Source of the DNA: Bacteroidota bacterium
GTDB lineage: Bacteria; Bacteroidota; Bacteroidia; Bacteroidales; Dysgonomonadaceae
Assembly: GCA_023388315.1 (NCBI GenBank)
Contig: JAEWGM010000006.1
Span: forward strand, 42,673-106,672
DNA length: 64,000 bases
Direction: 5' to 3'
The notes under the pieces were generated by a model, which did not search any database, was not told the DNA's origin, and worked only from the letters and a program-made list of their open reading frames with translations. This document shows, in pieces, positions 18,443 to 26,972 of the stretch. Positions within the stretch are counted from its first letter, which is position 1. Each line of letters opens with the position of its first letter. The position numbers and the translations under genes are program-made.

Positions 18443-21400
18443 ATGAAAGTAAAATTTATCATCTTTTTAAGCTTTCTGTTGTCCTCTTTTTCCGTCTTCT
18501 CTCAACAGGGCATTCCTGTTAGTGGGACAGTCACGGAAGCGGCAACAGGTGACCCCGCAATAGGGGTAAGTATATTGGTGAAAGGAACAACCAATGGCAC
18601 TGTTACCGATATAGACGGTAATTATACATTGCCAAACGTTCCCGAAAACGCCACACTGGTTTTCAGCTACATTGGCATGCTCAATGTAGAAGAGCCCGTG
18701 AACGGAAGAACTACCATTGACGTGTTATTGGCTGAAGACGTGCAAGCATTAGACGAAGTGGTAGTAATTGGCTATGGCACGGCAAGAAAAAGAGACCTCA
18801 CCGGCTCAATCGTGAGCGTGAGCGCAGCCGATATTGCTGACCGCCCCGCAACCAACCCGTTAGCATCATTGCAAGGAAAGGTTGCCGGCGTACAAGTTGT
18901 AAATACCGGCCGTGCGGGGCAAGACCCTGAGATTAGGGTGCGTGGAACAAATTCCATTAACGGCTATGCGCCACTATATGTAGTGGATGGTTTGTTTTCC
19001 GACAACATTAATTATTTGAATCCTGCCGATATTGAGTCAATGGAAATTCTGAAAGACCCCTCATCATTGGCAATTTTCGGGGTAAGAGGCGCCAACGGGG
19101 TGATTATCATTAACACCAAACGAGCAAAGGCGGGGCAAACTTTGGTAAATGTAAACTCATCGCTGGGATACAAAGAAGTTACAGACAGAATGCCTATGGC
19201 GAATGCCGCTCAATTTCGGGAACTGTATAACGAACAACGTGTTAATCAGGGCTTAAATCCTTTTGATTATACAAATTGGAACGCAGATACAAACTGGCAA
19301 GATGAAATTTTCCAACGCGGTTTCTTAACAAATAACAATGTAAGCATAACAGGCGCAAGTGAAAGGAACCGCTTTTATTTGGGTGTCGGATACACATCGG
19401 AGCAAGGAAATATTTTATACGAAAAGTATTCGAAAGCCACTGTAAACTTAAGCAGCGATTACAATGTAACCGATTTTCTGCGCTTTGGATTCCAAGTAAA
19501 TGGTTCTCGCACACATCCAACAGACGCAAAAGGGGTGTCGGCTGCAATAAAAGCCGCCCCAATATCTCCCGTTTACGATGCAACAGGAGAATTGCTTTAC
19601 ACATTGCCCGACTTTCAACGAGCACAAGTGTGGAATCCGTTAATTGAGATAGAAACGCGTGCCAATACAAACATTGCATCCAATAACCGCGCAGCGGGAA
19701 ATGTTTACGGAGAAGTGGATTTTTTGAAAAACTTCAAATTTAAAACCACTTACTCATTGGATTACTCCGTAGGAGAAAGCCGCGGGTTCAGCCCCATTAT
19801 CTACGTTTTTAATCCGGATATTGATGGAAAAGAAAACTTAACCACTACCGAAAGCATATCCCAGTCTAAATCAACGAGAACGGTTGCACAAAGCGATTAC
19901 ATTCTTACATACGATAATTCTTTCGGAGCGCACAACTTAACCGCAACTGCCGGTTTAACAACCAACTACACAGAATATTCTTCTCTAAACGGCTCGAGAA
20001 GCCAAAACATAGAAGACATTATTTTCTCCATTCCGAGTGACAATACAGACAAATGGTGGATATCCTCTATCGGCAATAAATCCACAAATAACGGAAGCAG
20101 CCAGTACAAACGCTTCACCATGTCATACCTTCTAAGAGCGTTGTATAATTATCAAAACAAATATTTATTCAATGCTTCATATCGTCGCGATGGCGCCTCG
20201 GTTTTTCGTTCTGTAGGAAACACGTGGGATAACTTCTACTCATTTGGTGCCGGATGGGTGGTTTCGGAAGAAAAATTTATGAAGGAACAAACACTTGTTG
20301 ACTATCTAAAACTGAAAGGTTCGTGGGGCGTGCTTGGAAGCCAAAACACGGGTGGATACAACTACCCAACCTATCCACGATTGGTAAGTTCGGGAAGTGC
20401 CGTTTTCGGAGACAACATCATTACCGGTTATTCCATTCAGTATCTTCCACAAAACCTGTCGTGGGAAAAAACCTACGCTTGGGAAGCAGGATTTGAAATG
20501 ACATTGCTAAACAATAGATTGCGCATTGAACCGGTGTATTACAACAAGGTTACGCACGACATCATTGTGATGCTGTCCGGATTTTCGGGTGCGAGAAACT
20601 CACTGGAGAACTTAGGTAAAATACAAAATAAAGGTGTGGAAGTGGCTATATCGTGGACAGATAAAATCGGAAACGGCGATTTTGGTTATTCTTTATCAGG
20701 TAACCTCACCACCATCAACAATAAGGTGCTCTCCTTAGGACGCGGCCCTGAAGACGCTATCTATGCCGGAGGTGGAATCTCTCGCTCATTGGAAGGCTAC
20801 CCGGTTGGGCATTTTTACGGATATCAAGTGGTTGGGGTGTATCAAAACAAAGAAGATGTGAAGAAATACTTTCCTAACAGATTAGGCAGCCCTGCGCCTG
20901 GAGACTTGAAATTCAAAGATGTAAATGGTGACGGAGAAATAACCCAAGAAGACCGCACGATGATTGGTAACCCTACTCCGGATTTAACTTACGGCTTAAA
21001 TGTAAGCCTGAATTATAAAAACTTCGATTTAGGAATAGATATGATGGGCGTTTACGGAAACGAAATCTACAGAACTTGGGATGATCCGACCTATGCGCAA
21101 CTCAATTATCTAACATCCAGAATGAACCGCTGGAACGGAGAAGGCACCTCCAACTGGGAGCCTATTCTAAATCCTTCGCGTGCGTTGAATTTAGTAAACT
21201 CCAATTATTTTATTGAAGACGGCAGTTTCTTCAGAATCCGAAACATTCAGTTAGGCTACACTTTCAATTCAGCTGTTTTGCAAAAGCTACGCATGAAATC
21301 GCTAAGATTGTACACCAACATTCAGAATGTGAAAACATGGAGCAAAAACACAGGTTATACACCTGAGATTGGAGGCTCGGCACTCGCCTTCGGAATTGAC

Positions 21401-21457
21401 GGAGGAACTTATCCAATGCCGATGATTTACACTTTTGGTTTTAATTTAACTTTCTAA
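18443..21457 (+). CDS. SusC/RagA family TonB-dependent outer membrane transporter
   Basis: SusC-type transporter of 1004 residues. A signal peptide ends SVFSQ. The N-terminal carboxypeptidase-regulatory-like domain (about 25-100, IPVSGTVTEAATGDPAIGV) is followed by the TonB-box region (LDEVVVIGYGTARKRDLTGS), the plug (about 115-230) and a 22-strand-type barrel ending in the aromatic MIYTFGFNLTF. It imports glycan fragments across the outer membrane with TonB energy. SusD follows after 2 bp. No extended N-terminal STN domain for sigma/anti-sigma signalling is present, which fits control by the SusR-like protein instead. Confidence 0.95.
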   Translation: MKVKFIIFLSFLLSSFSVFSQQGIPVSGTVTEAATGDPAIGVSILVKGTTNGTVTDIDGNYTLPNVPENATLVFSYIGMLNVEEPVNGRTTIDVLLAEDVQALDEVVVIGYGTARKRDLTGSIVSVSAADIADRPATNPLASLQGKVAGVQVVNTGRAGQDPEIRVRGTNSINGYAPLYVVDGLFSDNINYLNPADIESMEILKDPSSLAIFGVRGANGVIIINTKRAKAGQTLVNVNSSLGYKEVTDRMPMANAAQFRELYNEQRVNQGLNPFDYTNWNADTNWQDEIFQRGFLTNNNVSITGASERNRFYLGVGYTSEQGNILYEKYSKATVNLSSDYNVTDFLRFGFQVNGSRTHPTDAKGVSAAIKAAPISPVYDATGELLYTLPDFQRAQVWNPLIEIETRANTNIASNNRAAGNVYGEVDFLKNFKFKTTYSLDYSVGESRGFSPIIYVFNPDIDGKENLTTTESISQSKSTRTVAQSDYILTYDNSFGAHNLTATAGLTTNYTEYSSLNGSRSQNIEDIIFSIPSDNTDKWWISSIGNKSTNNGSSQYKRFTMSYLLRALYNYQNKYLFNASYRRDGASVFRSVGNTWDNFYSFGAGWVVSEEKFMKEQTLVDYLKLKGSWGVLGSQNTGGYNYPTYPRLVSSGSAVFGDNIITGYSIQYLPQNLSWEKTYAWEAGFEMTLLNNRLRIEPVYYNKVTHDIIVMLSGFSGARNSLENLGKIQNKGVEVAISWTDKIGNGDFGYSLSGNLTTINNKVLSLGRGPEDAIYAGGGISRSLEGYPVGHFYGYQVVGVYQNKEDVKKYFPNRLGSPAPGDLKFKDVNGDGEITQEDRTMIGNPTPDLTYGLNVSLNYKNFDLGIDMMGVYGNEIYRTWDDPTYAQLNYLTSRMNRWNGEGTSNWEPILNPSRALNLVNSNYFIEDGSFFRIRNIQLGYTFNSAVLQKLRMKSLRLYTNIQNVKTWSKNTGYTPEIGGSALAFGIDGGTYPMPMIYTFGFNLTF

Positions 21458-21459
21458 AA

Positions 21460-23007
21460 ATGACGACTATGAAAATTTCAATAAAACATTTAATCGTTTT
21501 TCTCTTGTTGAGCGTATTAACACTCACCACAAGTTGCAGCGATTTGCTTGATCAACAACCTCAAGGAGAATGGGTACAGGGAGATGAAGGAAGCGGTGGC
21601 TCATTTCAGTCCGACGTGTTTACTTTATACGCAAAAATAAGAGGCTTTCACGTAACTTCTGGAACAACCGCGCTGGCCATACATTGTTTCCGCTCTGAAG
21701 ATGCCGAAAAAGGAAGCACTGCTTCCGACGGCGCCGCCCACGGCAGAATGTACGATGATTTTGAATACATCACAACAAACGGGCTAATCGGAAGTTACTG
21801 GACAAGCAATTACGAAATAATTATTTTAGCAAATAAGATAATTGACGACATCAACAAAGCTGAAACTGAAAACAAATTAACGGAAGGGGATTTGGTTAAC
21901 AAAGCCGAAGCGCACTTTTTCAGAGCATTTTCTTTCTTTAATTTAGTGCGTGCATTCGGCGATATACCAAAAATTGATTTTAAAATCGAAAATGCGGAAG
22001 AAGCAAACATTCCTAAATCGCCCGCTGCCGAAATATATGCGTTAATTGACGCCGACTTAACAATTGCGGAACAACACCTGCCGAAAACTTGGACTCCTGT
22101 GTATATTGGTAGGCTTACTTGGGGCGCGGCACGCTCTTTACATGCCAAAACATATATGCAACGTAATGATTGGGGCAATATGTATGCGGCAGCTACCGAT
22201 GTTGTGAAATCGGGATTATACAACCTCAGTACTCCTTACAATCAGATTTTCAGAGAAACAGGGGAAAACAGCAGTGAATCGGTTTTTGAACTGCAATGCA
22301 CAGCTACACCGTCACAACCCTCATCAAACGATATCGGGAGCCAATTTGCCCAAGTGCAGGGTGTAAGAGGCGCCGGCGAGTGGAATTTAGGTTGGGGGTG
22401 GCACACACCCACACAATTATTGGCCGATGCGTTTGAAACGGGTGACCCGCGCAAAAACGAAACGTTGCTTTACTTTATAAAAACTGGTGAAGACCCAAGC
22501 ACCATTCCGGCAAATCAGCCATGGAACGAAAAACCCATTGCGAATGCAGATGTCAGAAACTTGTATTACAATAAAAAAGCGTACACAAACCCCTCTCTCA
22601 GGGCCACATACTCCAAAGGAGGCTATTGGTATAATATCCGCCTCATCCGCTATGCAGATGTGGTTCTTATGGCCGCGGAATCCGCAAATGAAACAGGGAA
22701 AGCGGCAGAAGCGCTGGATTATTTAGAAATGGTTCGTTCACGGGCGCGCGGCAATAACACATCGGTATTGCCAAAAGTCACCAGTTCAGATCAAAGCGTA
22801 TTGCGCGATGCCATCAGACACGAGCGTCGTGTAGAGTTAGGTATGGAATTCGACCGCTTTTATGATTTGGTACGCTGGGGCATAGCAAAAGAAGTATTGC
22901 ATGCTGCTGGAAAAACGCAGTATCAAGACAAACACGCTTTACTTCCATTGCCGCAAGCAGAAGTGGATAAATCAAACGGCGTGCTGATACAAAACCCGAA
23001 TTATTAA
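21460..23007 (+). CDS. SusD/RagB family glycan-binding lipoprotein
   Basis: SusD-like lipoprotein of 515 residues. The lipobox ends TTSC with Cys26, and SDLLDQ after it is typical of surface-exported lipoproteins. Helical TPR-type segments of SusD are visible (KAEAHFFRAFSFFNLVRAFGDIP near 145-170; ARSLHAKTYMQRNDW near 225). The C-terminal SusD region holds RHERRVELGMEFDRFYDLVRWG, the family hallmark. It should form the lid over SusC and bind the glycan at the cell surface. The gene starts 2 bp after susC. Translation could begin at either of two ATGs three codons apart. Confidence 0.95.
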   Translation: MTTMKISIKHLIVFLLLSVLTLTTSCSDLLDQQPQGEWVQGDEGSGGSFQSDVFTLYAKIRGFHVTSGTTALAIHCFRSEDAEKGSTASDGAAHGRMYDDFEYITTNGLIGSYWTSNYEIIILANKIIDDINKAETENKLTEGDLVNKAEAHFFRAFSFFNLVRAFGDIPKIDFKIENAEEANIPKSPAAEIYALIDADLTIAEQHLPKTWTPVYIGRLTWGAARSLHAKTYMQRNDWGNMYAAATDVVKSGLYNLSTPYNQIFRETGENSSESVFELQCTATPSQPSSNDIGSQFAQVQGVRGAGEWNLGWGWHTPTQLLADAFETGDPRKNETLLYFIKTGEDPSTIPANQPWNEKPIANADVRNLYYNKKAYTNPSLRATYSKGGYWYNIRLIRYADVVLMAAESANETGKAAEALDYLEMVRSRARGNNTSVLPKVTSSDQSVLRDAIRHERRVELGMEFDRFYDLVRWGIAKEVLHAAGKTQYQDKHALLPLPQAEVDKSNGVLIQNPNY

Positions 23008-23027
23008 ACACCTAAAAAACAATTGTA

Positions 23028-23819
23028 ATGAAAAAAATAGAATTCATAATTTTGGCTATTGCCGGGATTTTCTTATCCTCGTGTTTTCAAGATTTAGGAC
23101 AAAACCCACCGTTCGATTTTCCAGAACAGCCAACGCCTCCACCCCTTGGTGCAGACGGACAAATTTTTTATATGTCTTTTGATGAAGGCTTTGAAGAATA
23201 TCAGAGTTTAGCCGAAGCTGCAGTAGTTGGAACGCCCACCCTCACCGATGGAAAAAAAGGAAAAGCATACACCGGGGCAAAAGACAGCTACCTCACATTT
23301 GGCCTCAACAACTTAGCTGCTCCGCTGAGTAGTGAAATGACGTTCGGTTTTTGGTATAAAGTAAACGCAGATCCCGACAGGGCCGGGCTCCTTGTGATAG
23401 GCCCGCCAACTGAGGGAAAACCGGCTAACCAGCAAAACAACAGGACTTCAGGCTTTAGACTTTTCCGCGAAAACGCCGCCGGCAAGCAACGGGTTAAAGC
23501 CAATATTGGCAACGGCGCAGCGGATATATGGCTGGATGGCAGTGAAAAAGCAGACATTGACCCAGCCTCTTCTGAATGGAAATATATCGCTCTCGTATTA
23601 AGTGAAGGCAGGGCTATCCTTTATATTGACGGAGAAGAGGTTGCCGCAGGAAATTTAACCAAAATCAGTTGGGAAGGATGCGATGTGATGTCAATTGGCT
23701 CCGGAGCACCGCGATTTACGGAATGGAACCACCTGTCAGACAACAGCATGATAGACGAATTTCGTATTTACAACAAAGCTCTTTCCTCAAACCAAGTTAA
23801 AAACTTGATGAATAAATAA
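23028..23819 (+). CDS. LamG-domain surface lipoprotein, likely glycan-binding
   Basis: Lipoprotein of 263 residues with lipobox FLSSC (Cys19), then a short Pro-rich linker (about 30-45) and one concanavalin A-like LamG domain filling about 50-263 (MTFGFWYKVNADPDRAGLLVIG; ILYIDGEEVAAG; MIDEFRIYNKALSSNQV). The last motif is the classic ending of Laminin_G_3 domains. Its place third in the susC-susD operon is where surface glycan-binding proteins usually sit. Binding specificity cannot be read from the sequence; it is inferred to follow that of the neighbouring hydrolases. Confidence 0.83.
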   Translation: MKKIEFIILAIAGIFLSSCFQDLGQNPPFDFPEQPTPPPLGADGQIFYMSFDEGFEEYQSLAEAAVVGTPTLTDGKKGKAYTGAKDSYLTFGLNNLAAPLSSEMTFGFWYKVNADPDRAGLLVIGPPTEGKPANQQNNRTSGFRLFRENAAGKQRVKANIGNGAADIWLDGSEKADIDPASSEWKYIALVLSEGRAILYIDGEEVAAGNLTKISWEGCDVMSIGSGAPRFTEWNHLSDNSMIDEFRIYNKALSSNQVKNLMNK

Positions 23820-23824
23820 GATAG

Positions 23825-23859
23825 ATCCGTCAGTTCGCTATAGAAGCGGATTGGCGGAT
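23825..23859 (+). promoter_or_regulatory. Intercistronic hairpin between binding-protein and hydrolase genes
   Basis: Outer arms ATCCG / CGGAT with an inner TTCGCT-ATA-GAAGCG-like pairing, in the 95-bp gap. There is no T-run, so it is more likely an mRNA-stability or processing hairpin, or a small repeat, than a terminator. Confidence 0.4.
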
Positions 23860-23914
23860 TAAAAACATCCATTCAGCAATCACTGAATTACGGAAACGTT
23901 ATATCGTTAAACTT

Positions 23915-25564
23915 ATGAGAGAATTTATTCGACTTTTTTCAATTTATTCCTTCCTGTGCTTATTTTTCTCGTGTGGGAAAAGCAGTGAGGAACCCGTAAT
24001 AGAGTCATTTCAATTAAAGGAAATTGAAATTAACGGAATTAAAAACACGCATTCTTTTAACGATATCAACCCCGATATGGCCATTACGCTCACGTTCTCG
24101 GATAAAATTGAAACTGCAACCCTTCGGAACAATATAACATTAGCGCAAACCAAAGGTAAAAATGTTGCGTTAACGTTTGACACCGACAAAAACAAAGTTT
24201 TTATTAAACCCGTACAAGAACTTTCTCCGTACACTGAATATGAATTAGTGATCAACACCGGGTTAAAATCAGCATCGGGAGCCCGCATTGCAAGTGGAAA
24301 AGTATATTCTGTAGTGACCGGAATAAATCCTACGGACAAATTCCCCCGCATAACCGATGAGGAATTGCTCACGTTGGTGCAAAAACAAACATTCAAGTAT
24401 TTTTGGGATTTCGCCCACCCGATTAGCGGCATGGCGCGCGAGAGAAGCACCTCCGGCAATACAGTGACAACAGGTGGAACAGGGTTTGGCATCATGGCCA
24501 TGATGGTAGCGGTTGAGAGAGCGTTTATTACAAGAACAGAGGCGTTGCAACGTATTCAAAAAATCGCAACTTTTTTAGAAACGAAAGCCACGCGCTATCA
24601 CGGAGCTTTTGCTCATTGGATTCACGGAGAAACGGGAGCTACTCTGCCTTTCAGCACTTACGACAACGGTGCCGATTTAGTGGAAACATCTCTTTTATTT
24701 CAAGGGTTACTTTCTGCAAGGCAATATTTCAACGCAGATAATCCCGAAGAAACAAAACTGCGAAACGACATCACCCGATTATGGGAAGCCGTGGAATGGA
24801 CGTGGTTTCAAAAGAACAATGAAAATGTATTGTATTGGCACTGGAGCCCTCAATTTGGTTGGCAAATGAATTTAAAAGTTTCGGGATGGAACGAAAGCCT
24901 GATCACCTATGTGCTTGCCGCTTCATCCCCCACTCATTCGATTTCTAAAAAGGTGTATGACGAAGGTTGGGCACGCAACGGTTCTTTCGCGAACCGAACC
25001 ACGTATTACGGCCACATCTTGCCTTTAGGACAGGCTTACGGAGGCCCTTTGTTTTTCGCCCATTATTCTTTTTTAGGGCTCAATCCAAATGGCCTTTCGG
25101 ATAGTTATGCCAATTACTTCGAACAAAACAAAAATCACTCATTAATTAATTACAACTACTGTATTGAAAATCCTAAAAAGTTTAGCGGTTATAGTGAAAA
25201 CTGCTGGGGCTTAACTGCCAGCGATGGCAATGCGGGTTACAGCGCGCACTCTCCAACAAACGACAAAGGAGTAATAGCGCCAACCGCCGCCCTTTCCTCC
25301 ATCCCTTACACACCCAATGAATCGATGGCGGCACTGCATTTCTTTTATTACAAATTGGGAGATAAATTGTGGGCTGAATACGGTTTTGTGGATGCGTTCA
25401 ACCTTGCCGAAAACTGGTTCGACAATCAACACTTGGCAATTGATCAAGGTCCTATTATTGTTATGATTGAAAATTATCGTACAGGATTGCTGTGGAAACT
25501 GTTTATGAGCGATCCGCAAATTCAACAAGGCCTCACAAAACTTGGATTTTCATTCGCAAAATAA
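23915..25564 (+). CDS. GH144-type endo-beta-1,2-glucanase lipoprotein with Ig-like domain
   Basis: Lipoprotein of 549 residues: lipobox FFSC (Cys20), an SbsA/Big_5 Ig-like domain at about 30-135, then an (alpha/alpha)6 glycoamylase-family domain (PF10091 type) to the end. Databases would likely call it glucoamylase, but acidic residues D250, D254 and E257 (DNGADLVE) and E327 (GWNES) sit at almost the same spacing as the residues I recall as important in the GH144 beta-1,2-glucanase of Chitinophaga pinensis. The operon also encodes a GH3 enzyme, as in known beta-1,2-glucan loci. It probably cleaves glucan at the cell surface. Exact mode (endo or exo) is uncertain. Confidence 0.82.
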   Translation: MREFIRLFSIYSFLCLFFSCGKSSEEPVIESFQLKEIEINGIKNTHSFNDINPDMAITLTFSDKIETATLRNNITLAQTKGKNVALTFDTDKNKVFIKPVQELSPYTEYELVINTGLKSASGARIASGKVYSVVTGINPTDKFPRITDEELLTLVQKQTFKYFWDFAHPISGMARERSTSGNTVTTGGTGFGIMAMMVAVERAFITRTEALQRIQKIATFLETKATRYHGAFAHWIHGETGATLPFSTYDNGADLVETSLLFQGLLSARQYFNADNPEETKLRNDITRLWEAVEWTWFQKNNENVLYWHWSPQFGWQMNLKVSGWNESLITYVLAASSPTHSISKKVYDEGWARNGSFANRTTYYGHILPLGQAYGGPLFFAHYSFLGLNPNGLSDSYANYFEQNKNHSLINYNYCIENPKKFSGYSENCWGLTASDGNAGYSAHSPTNDKGVIAPTAALSSIPYTPNESMAALHFFYYKLGDKLWAEYGFVDAFNLAENWFDNQHLAIDQGPIIVMIENYRTGLLWKLFMSDPQIQQGLTKLGFSFAK

Positions 25565-25576
25565 TTATTTAAAAAA

Positions 25577-26953
25577 ATGAACAAATTAGTAACGTACGTT
25601 TCTTATTTAAGCACAGCGGCAATTCTGTTGTTGTCGGTTTCTTGTTTGAATAACAAAACAAAAGATTCTTCCGAGCAAGAGCCAACAATCCGCCCAACAT
25701 CCTTTACTTCGGATGACGATTTTCTTGATTTTATTCAAAAAACCCACATCAACTATATGTGGGAAGGCGCTGAAAAAACTTCAGGATTAGCCCCCGAGCG
25801 CGTCCACATGGATGGCGTATATCCGGAGAACGATGCCGATGTAATAACCACCGGAGGCAGCGGCTTTGGCATTGCAGGACTTATCGTAGGAATCGAACGC
25901 GGCTTTATTCCGCGTGCCGATGGAGTTGCGCGCTTACATCAAATTGCGGATTATTTGGCAAAAGCCGATCGGTTTCACGGTATATGGCCGCATTGGCTAC
26001 ACGGCCCAACCGGAAAAGTAAAACCTTTCGGCACTAAAGACAACGGTGGCGATTTAGTGGAAAGCGCCTTCCTGATGCAAGGTTTGCTGTGTGTTCGCGA
26101 ATATTTTAAAAACGGAAATGAAAATGAGAAACAACTCGCCGAGAAAATTGACCAATTGTGGCGTGAAATGGATTGGACGTGGTACCTCAACAATAAAGAT
26201 GTGTTATATTGGCATTGGAGCCCCGAATACGAATGGGAAATGAACTTCCCGCTCGAAGGATACAACGAGTGCCTGATAACGTATATTTTAGCAGCATCTT
26301 CCCCCACGCACACTATTCCCGCATCCGCTTATCATAACGGATGGGCACGAAGCGGAAACATTCAAAGCGATGCCATAGCCTACGGGTTGCCGTTGGTAGT
26401 AAAACACAACGGTGCCGAAGAATATGGCGGTCCCCTTTTTTGGGCACACTATTCTTACATTGGATTAAATCCCAAAGGATTAAAAGACCAGTTTACCGAT
26501 TACTGGGAAGTGAATAAAAATCACGCTACAATTAATTATCGTTATTGCGTGGAAAACCCCAAAGGCTTTGAAGGATATGGCGAAAATTGTTGGGGGCTCA
26601 CCGCCAGCTACACTGTCGACGGATATACAGCGCATTTCCCTATGAAAAATGACCGGGGAGTAATCACACCCACCGCCGCGCTATCCAGTTTTCCCTATAC
26701 GCCCGAGCAATCGATGAACGCACTGAAATATTTCTACAACGATTTAGGCGACAAACTTTGGGGAAAATATGGTTTTTACGATGCTTTCAGCATTCACGAC
26801 AATTGGTTTCCGGAAAAATATCTCGCCATAGACCAATTAACCATAGCGCCCATGATTGAGAACTTCCGTACCGGGCTACTTTGGAAATTATTTATGGGCG
26901 CGCCCGAGATACAAGAAGGGTTGAAAAAACTGGGATTCACTTTCCAATCTTGA
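25577..26953 (+). CDS. Second GH144-type lipoprotein, no Ig-like domain
   Basis: Lipoprotein of 458 residues (lipobox LSVSC, Cys23). It is a paralogue of the gene just upstream but without the Ig-like domain, starting 12 bp after it. Shared blocks include VITTGGSGFGIAGL, YWHWSPEYEWEMN, ASSPTHTIP, GGPLFWAHYSYIGLNP and FRTGLLWKLFM. The acidic set D155, D159, E162 and E231 keeps the GH144 spacing exactly (offsets 4, 7 and 76 from the first aspartate). Tandem duplication followed by specialisation is likely, for example one enzyme outside and one in the periplasm, or different chain-length preference. Which it is cannot be seen here. Confidence 0.82.
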   Translation: MNKLVTYVSYLSTAAILLLSVSCLNNKTKDSSEQEPTIRPTSFTSDDDFLDFIQKTHINYMWEGAEKTSGLAPERVHMDGVYPENDADVITTGGSGFGIAGLIVGIERGFIPRADGVARLHQIADYLAKADRFHGIWPHWLHGPTGKVKPFGTKDNGGDLVESAFLMQGLLCVREYFKNGNENEKQLAEKIDQLWREMDWTWYLNNKDVLYWHWSPEYEWEMNFPLEGYNECLITYILAASSPTHTIPASAYHNGWARSGNIQSDAIAYGLPLVVKHNGAEEYGGPLFWAHYSYIGLNPKGLKDQFTDYWEVNKNHATINYRYCVENPKGFEGYGENCWGLTASYTVDGYTAHFPMKNDRGVITPTAALSSFPYTPEQSMNALKYFYNDLGDKLWGKYGFYDAFSIHDNWFPEKYLAIDQLTIAPMIENFRTGLLWKLFMGAPEIQEGLKKLGFTFQS

Positions 26954-26972
26954 AAAATTAAAATTGACAGAT

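Noticed and set aside
23915..26953. Glucoamylase (starch) annotation for both enzymes
   Set aside because: The fold label would suggest it, but acidic-residue spacing and the GH3/SusCD setting fit GH144-type beta-1,2-glucanase better, and no GH13/GH97 starch enzymes are nearby.
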